Source: JANNXY01 sp031409775 (lineage in GTDB: Bacteria > Patescibacteriota > Minisyncoccia > Phycocordibacterales > CAIZIN01). Taken from it: a stretch of DNA of 7,345 nucleotides. The notes below the pieces were generated by a model that did not search any database, was not told the origin of the DNA, and worked only from the letters and a program-made list of their open reading frames with translations. Both the position numbers and the translations under genes were made by a program. Of the stretch, positions 1 to 6,076 are shown piece after piece (the stretch's first letter is position 1; every line of letters starts with the position of its first letter). The DNA is taken from contig JANNXY010000002.1 in the NCBI GenBank assembly GCA_031409775.1, forward strand, positions 1-7,345. The letters run 5' to 3'.

Positions 1-2
1 TC

Positions 3-125
3 TACCCAACAGGTACCAAGGTATCAGATGAAGAAATGAGTCGGCTAAATATTCAAAGAGATGAGTTCCATCCCGAATGGAACTATACGATTAGACCGCA
101 GAGGGTTGGTGTTGCTAGTAATTAA
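3..125 (+). mobile_element. ISAzo13-family (Rhodopirellula-type DDE) transposase, C-terminal fragment cut by window edge
   Basis: The frame starting at base 3 is open from the window edge to a TAA at 123-125 and gives 40 residues. It opens with YPTGTKVSDEEMSRLNI and contains FHPEWNYTI. From memory of the family, the pattern 'YPTG-KVSDEEM...L-R--FH-EWNYTI-P' is the characteristic C-terminus of ISAzo13-family transposases (the 'Rhodopirellula transposase DDE domain'), which excise and insert their own IS. The catalytic DDE residues would lie left of the window, so activity cannot be judged. It is the only plus-strand gene and converges on the pspC/aspS unit. The natural-looking stop suggests an intact C-terminus. 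No database search was possible, so the family call rests on motif recognition. Confidence 0.7.
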
Positions 126-237
126 TGGAAGGGGCCTTAATCAAAGGATTCCACATTATTTTGTGCCTTTTAGAAGAAGGTTTGCACATGGTGAGCAACC
201 AATTAAATTCAAAGTTTCGAGGGTGGCAACCATACTC
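126..237. mobile_element. probable right-end non-coding segment of the ISAzo13-like element
   Basis: This stretch lies between the transposase stop and the hairpin at 238-267 and holds no convincing gene on either strand. It contains two similar direct copies, GGTGAGCAACCA (190-201) and GGTGGCAACCA (222-232), about 30 nt apart, which could be subterminal transposase-binding sites. The segment around 213-237 (AGTTTCGAGGGTGGCAACC onward) is a candidate terminal inverted repeat. The left end of the element is outside the window, so neither the matching inverted repeat nor a target duplication can be checked. The boundary is inferred. Confidence 0.3.
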
Positions 238-270
238 ATTCCTGCTAATAGTTAGTCAGGAATTTTTATT
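238..270 (+). terminator. Rho-independent-like hairpin with T tract (plus strand)
   Basis: On the plus strand, ATTCCTGCTAA (238-248) pairs with TTAG (252-255) and CAGGAAT (257-263) around a TAG loop with one bulged T at 256. This gives an 11-bp stem, followed by a T run that continues to 267 and then ATT. The orientation suits termination of transcription coming from the transposase side. It starts 113 nt after the transposase stop and ends at the pspC stop codon. On the minus strand the same hairpin follows the pspC stop directly but lacks a T tract, so it would be a weaker terminator for the aspS-pspC unit. Confidence 0.5.
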
Positions 271-473
271 TACACTGTCGGAGCCTTCGGTCCGTCTGGG
301 ATAATCACTGCTGCAACTATATAAGTAATAATGGCCGGAACGATCGCAGTAACTAGCGCAATAAATACTACCGATAGACGCACAATAGTAGAATCAATTT
401 CAAATACTTCGGCGACTCCTCCGCAAACCCCTGCTATTTTCTTGTCTGTTTGTGATAGGTGTAGTTTTTTCAT
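270..473 (-). CDS. PspC-domain small membrane protein
   Basis: The protein has 67 residues, about the size of a single PspC domain. It begins MKKLHLSQTDKKIAGVCGGV, the family's usual opening (basic/aromatic start, then KKIAGVCGG-AE). It continues FEIDSTIVRLSVV, the 'ID-T-VRL' signature, then a long hydrophobic stretch (about residues 32-58) and the end IIPDGP. PspC domains are short membrane proteins known from the phage-shock envelope-stress response. Free-standing copies are common and their role is mostly unknown. No pspA or pspB neighbour is visible. It begins 2 nt after the aspS stop (TAATTATG) without a Shine-Dalgarno sequence, so it is probably co-transcribed with aspS and translated by coupling. 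The family call is firm, the function is not. Confidence 0.85.
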   Translation of the reverse strand: MKKLHLSQTDKKIAGVCGGVAEVFEIDSTIVRLSVVFIALVTAIVPAIITYIVAAVIIPDGPKAPTV

Positions 474-475
474 AA

Positions 476-1861
476 TTACTTTACTTTTATTCCTAATTCC
501 AATAATTGTTCAGTAGAAATTTCAGAAGGACATTGCATCATGAGGTCTCTACCCTCTCCTGTTTTTGGAAATGTTATTACTTCTCTTATGGATGTTTCGT
601 TTTGCAGAAGCATTAGCAATCTATCTAATCCCCAAGCGATTCCCCCATGCGGAGGTGTCCCGCTTCTAAATGCTTTGAGCATGTGACCGAAGTTTTTTTC
701 TACACTTTCTCTGTCGTAACTCATTATTTCAAATACTTTGATCAATGCCTCTGGATCATGATTACGTATAGATCCTCCCCCTATCTCGTAGCCATTTAGA
801 CAAATGTCATACTGTGCCGCGATAATATTTGGAATATTTTCACCTTTCATGAGTGTTTCTAGCCACTCGGGCTTGGAAGCTGAGAAAGGGTTGTGGGTAA
901 ATGTCCATTTGCCTTCGGAAGTTTTCTCAAAGAATGGAAAATCAACAACCCAGCAGAATGCGAGTAGGTTGGGGTCTTCTTTGTCTTCCCTTATATCTGG
1001 TCGATCGTTGCCATACCTCTCCATCGAGACTTTGTAAGGAATTCTCGGGAAAGGGATTTGCTGGATTTTTTTCTCTGGATACAGTTCGGTGACTGTTTCG
1101 ATAAGCATCTTTTCGATTAGTTCTAGAATGTCTTCTTCATTTACAAAACTCATTTCTATATCGAGCTGAGTGAATTCAGGCTGCCTGTCACCTCTGGTGT
1201 CTTCATCACGAAAGCACCTAGCAATCTGGAAGTATTTCTCCATTCCAGATGACATAAGGAGCTGTTTATATTGCTGTGGGGATTGTGGAAGGGCATAGAA
1301 TTTGCCCTGATCAACACGAGATGGAACGACGTAGTCTCTAGCGCCTTCGGGAGTAGATTTGGTGAGTAAGGGAGTTTCTATTTCTATAAACTTTTCTTTG
1401 TCTAAATAATCCCTAATAAACTTTATTACTTTATGACGATTTCTTATATTATTTTGAAGCCTTTCCGAACGTAGATCTATATAGCGATTTTCGAGTCTTA
1501 CTTCTTCGTTTACAATCCTAGTGTCAGAGCCGATTTCAAATGCAGGAGTCTCTGCTTGGTTTAAAACCTCGATCGCCAACACCTCGAGCTCTATATCCCC
1601 ATTCTGCTTGTCTTTCTGTATAGCGCGTTCTGGGCGGGCATTTACCTTGCCGGTTACGGTGACCACCCATTCTGGACGAACGGTCTTGGCAGTATCTATT
1701 GCGGCGCTGTTTGGGAGTACCACACCCTGAACTTTACCAGTCATATCGCGGAAGTCGAAAAACACCATCTTGCCCTGGTCTCTGCGCACATCGATCCAGC
1801 CGGATATACTTACTTCCTCGCCTATAAACTTACTCAAATCCCCAATATATTTTCTTGTCAT
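476..1861 (-). CDS. aspS: Aspartyl-tRNA synthetase, bacterial type lacking the GAD insertion domain
   Basis: A class IIb synthetase that charges tRNA(Asp) in the cytoplasm. Numbering here is from the upstream ATG at 1870. The N-terminal OB-fold anticodon domain covers about residues 1-110 (GWIDVRRDQGKMVFFDFRD). The flipping loop is at 170-180 (STPEGARDY) and QSPQ at 196-199. Motif 2 is FRDEDTRGDRQPEFTQLD (220-237) and motif 3 is GGIAWGLDRLL (409-419). These are bacterial-type motifs, but the protein is about 461-464 aa against roughly 590 in typical bacteria. YGNDRPDIR (286-294) runs almost directly into LLAFCWVVDFPFFE (302-315), where the roughly 110-140-residue GAD domain normally sits. I prefer the second ATG (MTRKYIG, 1861) because the first ATG abuts the -10 box and would lie upstream of the transcript start. 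Whether the enzyme also charges tRNA(Asn) cannot be told from this window. Confidence 0.95.
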   Translation of the reverse strand: MTRKYIGDLSKFIGEEVSISGWIDVRRDQGKMVFFDFRDMTGKVQGVVLPNSAAIDTAKTVRPEWVVTVTGKVNARPERAIQKDKQNGDIELEVLAIEVLNQAETPAFEIGSDTRIVNEEVRLENRYIDLRSERLQNNIRNRHKVIKFIRDYLDKEKFIEIETPLLTKSTPEGARDYVVPSRVDQGKFYALPQSPQQYKQLLMSSGMEKYFQIARCFRDEDTRGDRQPEFTQLDIEMSFVNEEDILELIEKMLIETVTELYPEKKIQQIPFPRIPYKVSMERYGNDRPDIREDKEDPNLLAFCWVVDFPFFEKTSEGKWTFTHNPFSASKPEWLETLMKGENIPNIIAAQYDICLNGYEIGGGSIRNHDPEALIKVFEIMSYDRESVEKNFGHMLKAFRSGTPPHGGIAWGLDRLLMLLQNETSIREVITFPKTGEGRDLMMQCPSEISTEQLLELGIKVK

Positions 1862-1870
1862 AATGTGCAT

Positions 1871-1879
1871 ACTATAGCA
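1871..1879 (-). promoter_or_regulatory. Extended -10 promoter of aspS
   Basis: On the minus strand the sequence reads TTTTTCTGC-TATAGT-ATGCACATT-ATG. TGC plus TATAGT (1879 to 1871) is an extended -10 box (TGn TATAAT-like). No good -35 is seen; TTCATG lies 17 nt upstream of the -10 and matches the consensus poorly. The start of transcription would fall about 0-3 nt before the ATG at 1861, giving an essentially leaderless mRNA. The box fills the 18-nt gap after the upstream ABC gene. Confidence 0.6.
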
Positions 1880-1888
1880 GAAAAATGC

Positions 1889-3646
1889 CTACTCATGAAG
1901 CCCTATCTGCAGTTCGTAGAGTCTGCGGTACTCACCGTTTTCAATGAGTAGTAGATCTGAGTGCTTGCCTGTCTCAACAATCTCACCAGCTTTCATAACG
2001 ATAATCTTGTCGGCATTGCGAACAGTCGATAGTCTGTGCGCGATAACTATCGTTGTGCGACCCACCATTTCCTTCTCTAGCATATCTGTGATCACTTTCT
2101 CGGTACCTGCATCGAGCGCTGATGTGGGCTCGTCTAGGACCAAGATCCTTGGGTTCTTTAGTATTGCGCGGGCAATAGATACTCGCTGCTTCTGGCCGAC
2201 AGATAGCTTGACTCCTCGCTCCCCGACGACTGTGTCCCATTTGCTCGGTAGTCCTTCGATAAACTGGGTTATGTGGGCCTTGGTTGCTGCTTCTTGTAAC
2301 TCTTCGTCAGAAGCATTTTCTTTGGCATAAAGTAGATTGTTGCGGATCGTATCGTTAAAGAGAATGCTTTCTTGGTTTACCAATGCGACAGACTCGCGCA
2401 AATGCTTCAGATTCAATTTGCCGAGCTCATGACTATCTATCGAGATTTCTCCATCATAAGTATCATAGTAACCGAGTATCAGTTCTATGAGCGTACTTTT
2501 GCCCACGCCAGACTCGCCCACTATTGCGATCTTTTCTCCAGCATTTGCTACAAATGAAATACTTTTTAGTATCATCTGGTCATCACTATAGCCAAATGAT
2601 ACTTTATTGAACTTTATATCTCCCTTAACTATTTTATTTTTTAACCCCTTGTCAGTTTCTCTCTCGGGTTTTTCTTTGATTAAGTTTTCAGCATCTTCTA
2701 GGGCAATTGCGCCATTTTCTACCTCTTTCCATATTTCAGCTAATTGTGAAAAAGGATCGAAGATTCTCAATGTAAAGTAATTTATGGCTATTATTTCTCC
2801 TATGTTTATCTCACCCTTCAGTAGTAACCAAATAGATAATCCGAGGCAGAGTGATCTACTGGTAAGTAGGATCATTTCTTGTATAAATATTGAATTCTGT
2901 CTTAGTGCCCATAGCTTTTTCCATAAAGGAAGGCCGTCCTCAATATATAATTTGTACATTCTGTTAGCAGAAAGATCTTCTCTCCCAAAATCTTTAACAG
3001 ATCTAATATTACTCAACACGTCTTCTGTGTAACCATTTGCAATTTTATACTGCGCCCGAGAAGCTCTTTGCATAGTTGCAGCATTCTTGTTTAGGCTAAA
3101 AATTGTGTAAGAATATATAATTATTGATACCAAAAATATTATTAGAAAGATAGGCTTAATAGTTGCAGCAATTATCAATGTAGTAATAACTCCAAATATT
3201 TCTGGGAGAGTGTTCAAAAATAAATTATTATTGACTTGTCTTATGCCTAGTTTTGCTCTTTCAACGATATCTGACACCTCACCTCTCTTTTCATTTTTGT
3301 GAAAATTTAAGGGTAGGTTTAGTAAGTGCTTTACAATATTAAACTTATAACTTTGTGATATTTCTTCACCTAAACCCATATTTCCTAACCTTCTGTATTT
3401 CGCCACAACGCTTCGAGTGACCTGGAGAAAGACCCACAATACTAATAAATACAAATATGTATTAGTATTGGTAGTAAGTGAGGTGACTATCAAACTGAAG
3501 ACGTATTGTAGAATTGGAAAAAGAATTGACTGTAATGACGCCATTATCAATACAAAAAGCATTTTGCCTCGATACGGTTTCGATCTAACCCACGTAGTCT
3601 TTATAGCTTCCCAAACTACTTTGTCTTTCTTTGCTTTTTTATTCAT
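1889..3646 (-). CDS. ABC transporter half-subunit, fused permease and ATPase (exporter type), second of pair
   Basis: This 585-residue protein is the usual length for a half-size ABC exporter. Membrane helices lie in about residues 28-57, 64-83, 146-185 and 255-295. A cytoplasmic nucleotide-binding domain follows from about 343. Walker A is GESGVGKST (377-385), the Q-loop is Q425, the signature is LSVGQ (481-485), Walker B with catalytic Glu is ILVLDE (501-506), and the switch His is H537. All ATPase elements are present, so the subunit should be active. It starts 9 nt after the stop of the preceding, frameshifted ABC gene, so the two are probably one operon and a heterodimeric transporter. 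The substrate cannot be read from the sequence; lipid, peptide or drug export are family possibilities. The permease half is markedly AT-rich (31 of 120 bases G+C at 3121-3240) compared with the ATPase half (66 of 120 at 2101-2220). The gene ends in TAG. Confidence 0.92.
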   Translation of the reverse strand: MNKKAKKDKVVWEAIKTTWVRSKPYRGKMLFVLIMASLQSILFPILQYVFSLIVTSLTTNTNTYLYLLVLWVFLQVTRSVVAKYRRLGNMGLGEEISQSYKFNIVKHLLNLPLNFHKNEKRGEVSDIVERAKLGIRQVNNNLFLNTLPEIFGVITTLIIAATIKPIFLIIFLVSIIIYSYTIFSLNKNAATMQRASRAQYKIANGYTEDVLSNIRSVKDFGREDLSANRMYKLYIEDGLPLWKKLWALRQNSIFIQEMILLTSRSLCLGLSIWLLLKGEINIGEIIAINYFTLRIFDPFSQLAEIWKEVENGAIALEDAENLIKEKPERETDKGLKNKIVKGDIKFNKVSFGYSDDQMILKSISFVANAGEKIAIVGESGVGKSTLIELILGYYDTYDGEISIDSHELGKLNLKHLRESVALVNQESILFNDTIRNNLLYAKENASDEELQEAATKAHITQFIEGLPSKWDTVVGERGVKLSVGQKQRVSIARAILKNPRILVLDEPTSALDAGTEKVITDMLEKEMVGRTTIVIAHRLSTVRNADKIIVMKAGEIVETGKHSDLLLIENGEYRRLYELQIGLHE

Positions 3647-3655
3647 GTGATTTCA

Positions 3656-4582
3656 TTAATTATAACCTTCCGCCTGATCATTGAATAATCTCGCATAAGT
3701 GCCATTAATTTTCATCAATTCGTCGTGACTACCGAGCTCATGAACCGACTTATATCTGAATACACAAATACGATCAGCACCCTTTACAGTTGAGAATTTG
3801 TGAGAAATTAGTATTACAGTCTGATGCTGAGCTGATTTCTCGATTTGCTCAAATATCTTTTTCTCTGCCTCCGCATCTATCGATGCGGTTGGTTCATCGA
3901 GGATAAGTATCCCAGCCTCGCGATGCAGCAATCGTGCTATAGCGAGTCGTTGTTGCTGGCCTTTGGAGGGGTCTAGACCCTTGTCGAATTCTATGCCCAA
4001 TTGCTGATCGTATCTATCTGCCCAATCTCTAATAAAGCTATCTGATTCGCTTGCGATTGCAGCTGTTTCTATGCGATCCATATCCAATTCATCATCTGAG
4101 CGGCCGAGTGCGATCACTTCCTTTACCGTGAATTTATAAGGTGCATATTCCTGAAGGAGAATACCGAGAATTCTATACCAACTATCGAGATCGATCTCCC
4201 GCAAGTCAGTGCCGTCGACTAGTATTCGTCCCGAACTAGGATCGTAGATGCGGCAAAGGAGCTTTACGAAGGTGGTTTTGCCGGCACCATTCTCCCCTAC
4301 TAGAGCAAATTTCTCACCCTTTCTAATAGTGAGCGAGACATTTTCGAGTGCTAATGCATCTGATTGTGGATAAAAAAATGAAACATTTTCGAAAGTAATT
4401 TCAGGAGTGAGGTCTGGATCCAGAATCAGAGGTTTTGCAGAGCGAGCTAGCACAGTTTTGGTTTCCAATACATGAAATATATCCGAAGTATAAAGGCTGT
4501 ACTCATCCAGGCGTGCAATGCGATCCATAAATCTAATGAGTGAAGATTGAAGCTGGGTGATAGATGCTATGAGGAAAAGCAT
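3656..4582 (-). CDS. C-terminal last helix and ATPase part of the frameshifted ABC transporter
   Basis: The 308 residues from the first internal ATG are probably not an independent start; the true frame enters from upstream at about 4680. Numbered from that ATG, Walker A is GENGAGKTT (96-104), the Q-loop is Q144, Walker B is LILDE (226-230) with the catalytic Glu, and the switch His is H261. The signature is divergent: DPSKGQQQR (204-212), with Ser-Lys-Gly-Gln where Ser-Gly-Gly-Gln is usual and Pro in place of the leading Leu. The ATPase core is otherwise intact. Confidence 0.75.
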   Translation of the reverse strand: MLFLIASITQLQSSLIRFMDRIARLDEYSLYTSDIFHVLETKTVLARSAKPLILDPDLTPEITFENVSFFYPQSDALALENVSLTIRKGEKFALVGENGAGKTTFVKLLCRIYDPSSGRILVDGTDLREIDLDSWYRILGILLQEYAPYKFTVKEVIALGRSDDELDMDRIETAAIASESDSFIRDWADRYDQQLGIEFDKGLDPSKGQQQRLAIARLLHREAGILILDEPTASIDAEAEKKIFEQIEKSAQHQTVILISHKFSTVKGADRICVFRYKSVHELGSHDELMKINGTYARLFNDQAEGYN

Positions 4583-4656
4583 CGTGCCGATCTCGGTATC
4601 GCCCCTTACTACATTTACTATAATCCAGAATGTTACTCCGGCGATAATCCCACCGG

Positions 4657-5445
4657 TTATAACAGTGGCGCCAATTTGAAAAAATAGCTTTTATATTCAA
4701 CTTTCCGCTGCTTGTCGTTGAAGCTTACGAGAATCGCCTCGAGCTTTCGGTAGAATAGTCCTACATTTTGAAAAAGTTTTAGCTCAATAAGCCAGTTTTT
4801 CTGTTCAAAGTGAGACTGGAGGTGGTTATATTTGCGCCTAGTTGCTGTGTCCGCACTCCATATACCCCAGGTATCATCGTTATATTTGAGCTCCACTAGG
4901 AATTGTGGAATGATTGCAATAACAACCAATACGCATATTCTCCAATCGAAAAGGAAAAGTATAACTAGACCAATTATTACACCAACCAGGTTCCCTAGGG
5001 CTAAGAATTGGGTTGCGAGGAAATTGGTGGCTGGCCAGATTCCCCTATCCTCTGCCTTGTTCAGTATGTCTAGGAATTTCGGATCCTCGTAAGTCTGAAT
5101 GTCAATTTCTCCCTTTTTACCAAAGAATTTAAGCTGTATAACCTGACCGATATCGATCCAAATCCTTTTATCTACCCACGTTGCGATAGAGCTAATCATA
5201 TCTGGAACAAGTAAAAGGAGTGCTGATGCAGTGGCGAGCAGGATAAGCTTTTCTCCAAGCACACCACTTCCAAATGTGGCAGTAAGGTGGTTTACAAGTA
5301 AGGCATTAACACCAGAGCTTGCATAGGGAATCGCAGCAGTAAGCAAAGAGAAAAAGACCGTAAAAATAATAAAAATTCTACGATTCTCCCATGCAATAGC
5401 ATTAAGGCGGAGTGCATTTTTAAAAAGTTGCTTTATTTTGCTCAT
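4657..5445 (-). CDS. N-terminal permease part of the frameshifted ABC transporter
   Basis: The 262 residues as read carry the transmembrane domain. Hydrophobic segments lie at about 22-41, 66-84, 146-167 and 169-186, with a cytoplasmic loop between (DIQTYEDPKFLDILNKAED at 115-133, a phrase common in this exporter subgroup). The last six residues (257-262) are the product of the shifted frame. Without the ATPase domain this piece could not drive transport. The start ATG at 5445 (MSKIKQLFK) has no Shine-Dalgarno sequence; the upstream gene's TAG is 12 nt away. Confidence 0.7.
   Translation of the reverse strand: MSKIKQLFKNALRLNAIAWENRRIFIIFTVFFSLLTAAIPYASSGVNALLVNHLTATFGSGVLGEKLILLATASALLLLVPDMISSIATWVDKRIWIDIGQVIQLKFFGKKGEIDIQTYEDPKFLDILNKAEDRGIWPATNFLATQFLALGNLVGVIIGLVILFLFDWRICVLVVIAIIPQFLVELKYNDDTWGIWSADTATRRKYNHLQSHFEQKNWLIELKLFQNVGLFYRKLEAILVSFNDKQRKVEYKSYFFKLAPLL
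4678..4684 (-). other. Frameshift point: T6 run, T_TTT_TTC heptamer
   Basis: The minus strand reads TAT TTT TTC AAA in the first frame. A step back by one base at T_TTT_TTC gives TTT TTT C and joins the downstream ATPase frame exactly. The heptamer fits the X_XXY_YYZ form of -1 slippery sites, and a possible stem (CCGGTG with CGCCGG, 7-nt loop) lies about 21 nt downstream, farther than usual for a stimulator. The same site is also a typical place for a homopolymer deletion. Confidence 0.6.
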
Positions 5446-5457
5446 TTGGTTCTGTCG

Positions 5458-5670
5458 CTAAATTCCTAGCTCTTGTATCTGGCTAAATGTATCGAGGAAT
5501 GTTGAGATCGCAAATACTAGACCTACTGCAGGTAGTACAACTAGCAATATAGTTATAATAAATGTCCAGAAGAAATACTGCTGGATTCTTTTAAGCGATT
5601 TCTTTAGTTCAGCGATTTCTATATTCTGAGCATCGAGTTTGGCTAAAATAGTTTTGATGTCTTGATCCAT
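5458..5670 (-). CDS. Small coiled-coil plus single-membrane-helix protein
   Basis: The protein has 70 residues. Residues 2-30 form a short amphipathic coiled coil (IKTILAKLDAQNIEIAELKK). These are followed by QYFFWT and a hydrophobic helix at about 33-57 containing LPAVGLVFAIS, then a short tail TFLDTFSQIQELGI. I recognise the general form (N-terminal coiled coil, 'FFWT' border, 'LP--GL-FAI--FL-T' helix) as a family seen often in Candidate Phyla Radiation genomes, but its function is unknown to me. The start overlaps the stop of the 123-aa gene by one base (TAATG), indicating translational coupling, and the ABC gene follows after 12 nt. A role beside the transporter, such as membrane anchoring or oligomer assembly, is inferred from context only. 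The gene ends in TAG. Confidence 0.8.
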   Translation of the reverse strand: MDQDIKTILAKLDAQNIEIAELKKSLKRIQQYFFWTFIITILLVVLPAVGLVFAISTFLDTFSQIQELGI

Positions 5671-6041
5671 TATATTGACTTTTCAACCTTACTTAACCTA
5701 GTGTCTATTTGCAATACATAATCTCGAAGATGCTCAATTTCACTATGAGCTTTGGTAAAAGTAATATTCTTCATAATTCTAATCTCTTTATCTGTACTGG
5801 CAGATCTTTTCTCTGCCTCGTTGAAACCATTTTGAGTTATTATAGCTAAGTTTTCTAAATCTTTTGTATTCTGTTCTGTCAATCTTGTCAGGCTTGCAAT
5901 GGTTTTAGAATTTTGCTTAATGTTGCTAGTATTTTCCTTTATATCTACAGAGTTCTGTTTTACAATATTTGTAAGATCAATAATCATTCCAGCCAATGAT
6001 TCTAAAGTTACATTTTTTGGATTTGAAGGTTTCTTTTTCAT
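5670..6041 (-). CDS. Small cytoplasmic coiled-coil protein with Asn-core heptads
   Basis: The 123 residues contain no membrane segment or signal peptide. After a basic start (MKKKPSNPKN) and the phrase VTLESLAGMI, residues 27-65 form regular heptads with V27, I34, I41, I48, T55 and L62 at one core position and N30, N37, N44, L51, N58 and L65 at the other. An 'I--N' repeat of this kind is known from trimeric coiled coils with Asn in the core. The C-terminus (about 95-123) is another predicted helix ending DTRLSKVEKSI. The function is unrecognised. It is the first gene of the ABC operon, has its own promoter directly at the ATG, and overlaps the next gene by one base. It might be an oligomeric scaffold for the transporter, or unrelated to it. 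Confidence 0.75.
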   Translation of the reverse strand: MKKKPSNPKNVTLESLAGMIIDLTNIVKQNSVDIKENTSNIKQNSKTIASLTRLTEQNTKDLENLAIITQNGFNEAEKRSASTDKEIRIMKNITFTKAHSEIEHLRDYVLQIDTRLSKVEKSI

Positions 6042-6047
6042 AATTAA

Positions 6048-6076
6048 ATTATACCAACTGAGAGATTACAGTGCAA
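6048..6076 (-). promoter_or_regulatory. Promoter of the coiled-coil/ABC operon (leaderless)
   Basis: The minus strand has TTGCAC (6076-6071), a 17-nt spacer, then TATAAT (6053-6048), preceded by TGG (extended -10). Six bases (TTAATT) separate the TATAAT from the ATG at 6041. The expected transcription start is therefore the A of the start codon, leaving no 5' leader or ribosome binding site. The -35 half lies inside the 3' end of trpS. The -10 is perfect; the -35 matches only its TTG. Confidence 0.7.

Larger units (their letters stand above)
3656..5445 (-). pseudogene. ABC transporter half-subunit, fused permease and ATPase, split by a one-base frameshift
   Basis: Two adjacent open frames together encode one half-size ABC exporter. 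The span is 1790 nt, one base short of 597 codons; restoring a base gives a 596-residue protein of normal family length. The first frame ends in an out-of-place KLAPLL and TAA at 4657. The -1 frame from the same spot reads FFQIGATVITGG and continues as a plausible membrane helix straight into the second frame. The break maps to the T6 run at 4679-4684. Possible explanations are a real T7-to-T6 mutation, a homopolymer error, or slippage at T_TTT_TTC. The rest of the ATPase half is well preserved, which argues against old decay. It starts 12 nt after the small membrane protein gene and ends 9 nt before the second ABC gene, so it is the third gene of a four-gene operon. Confidence 0.85.

Noticed and set aside
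61..255. Plus-strand 64-aa ORF overlapping the transposase end
   Set aside because: It lies in another frame over the recognisable transposase C-terminus and then runs through the IS end. It has no family features.
279..294. GC-rich hairpin at the 3' end of pspC (CGGACC/GGCTCCG) as its terminator
   Set aside because: The stem is short with a bulge, lies inside the coding end, and is not followed by a T tract on the minus strand.
1944..2330. Plus-strand 128-aa ORF antisense to the ABC ATPase domain
   Set aside because: It is a Ser-rich shadow of the well-supported ATPase domain on the other strand, with no start signal or recognisable domain.
3659..3664. TATAAT 12 nt before the second ABC gene, as an internal promoter
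   Set aside because: It has no TGn extension or -35 and overlaps the preceding gene's stop; it is likely chance in AT-rich sequence, although weak use cannot be excluded.
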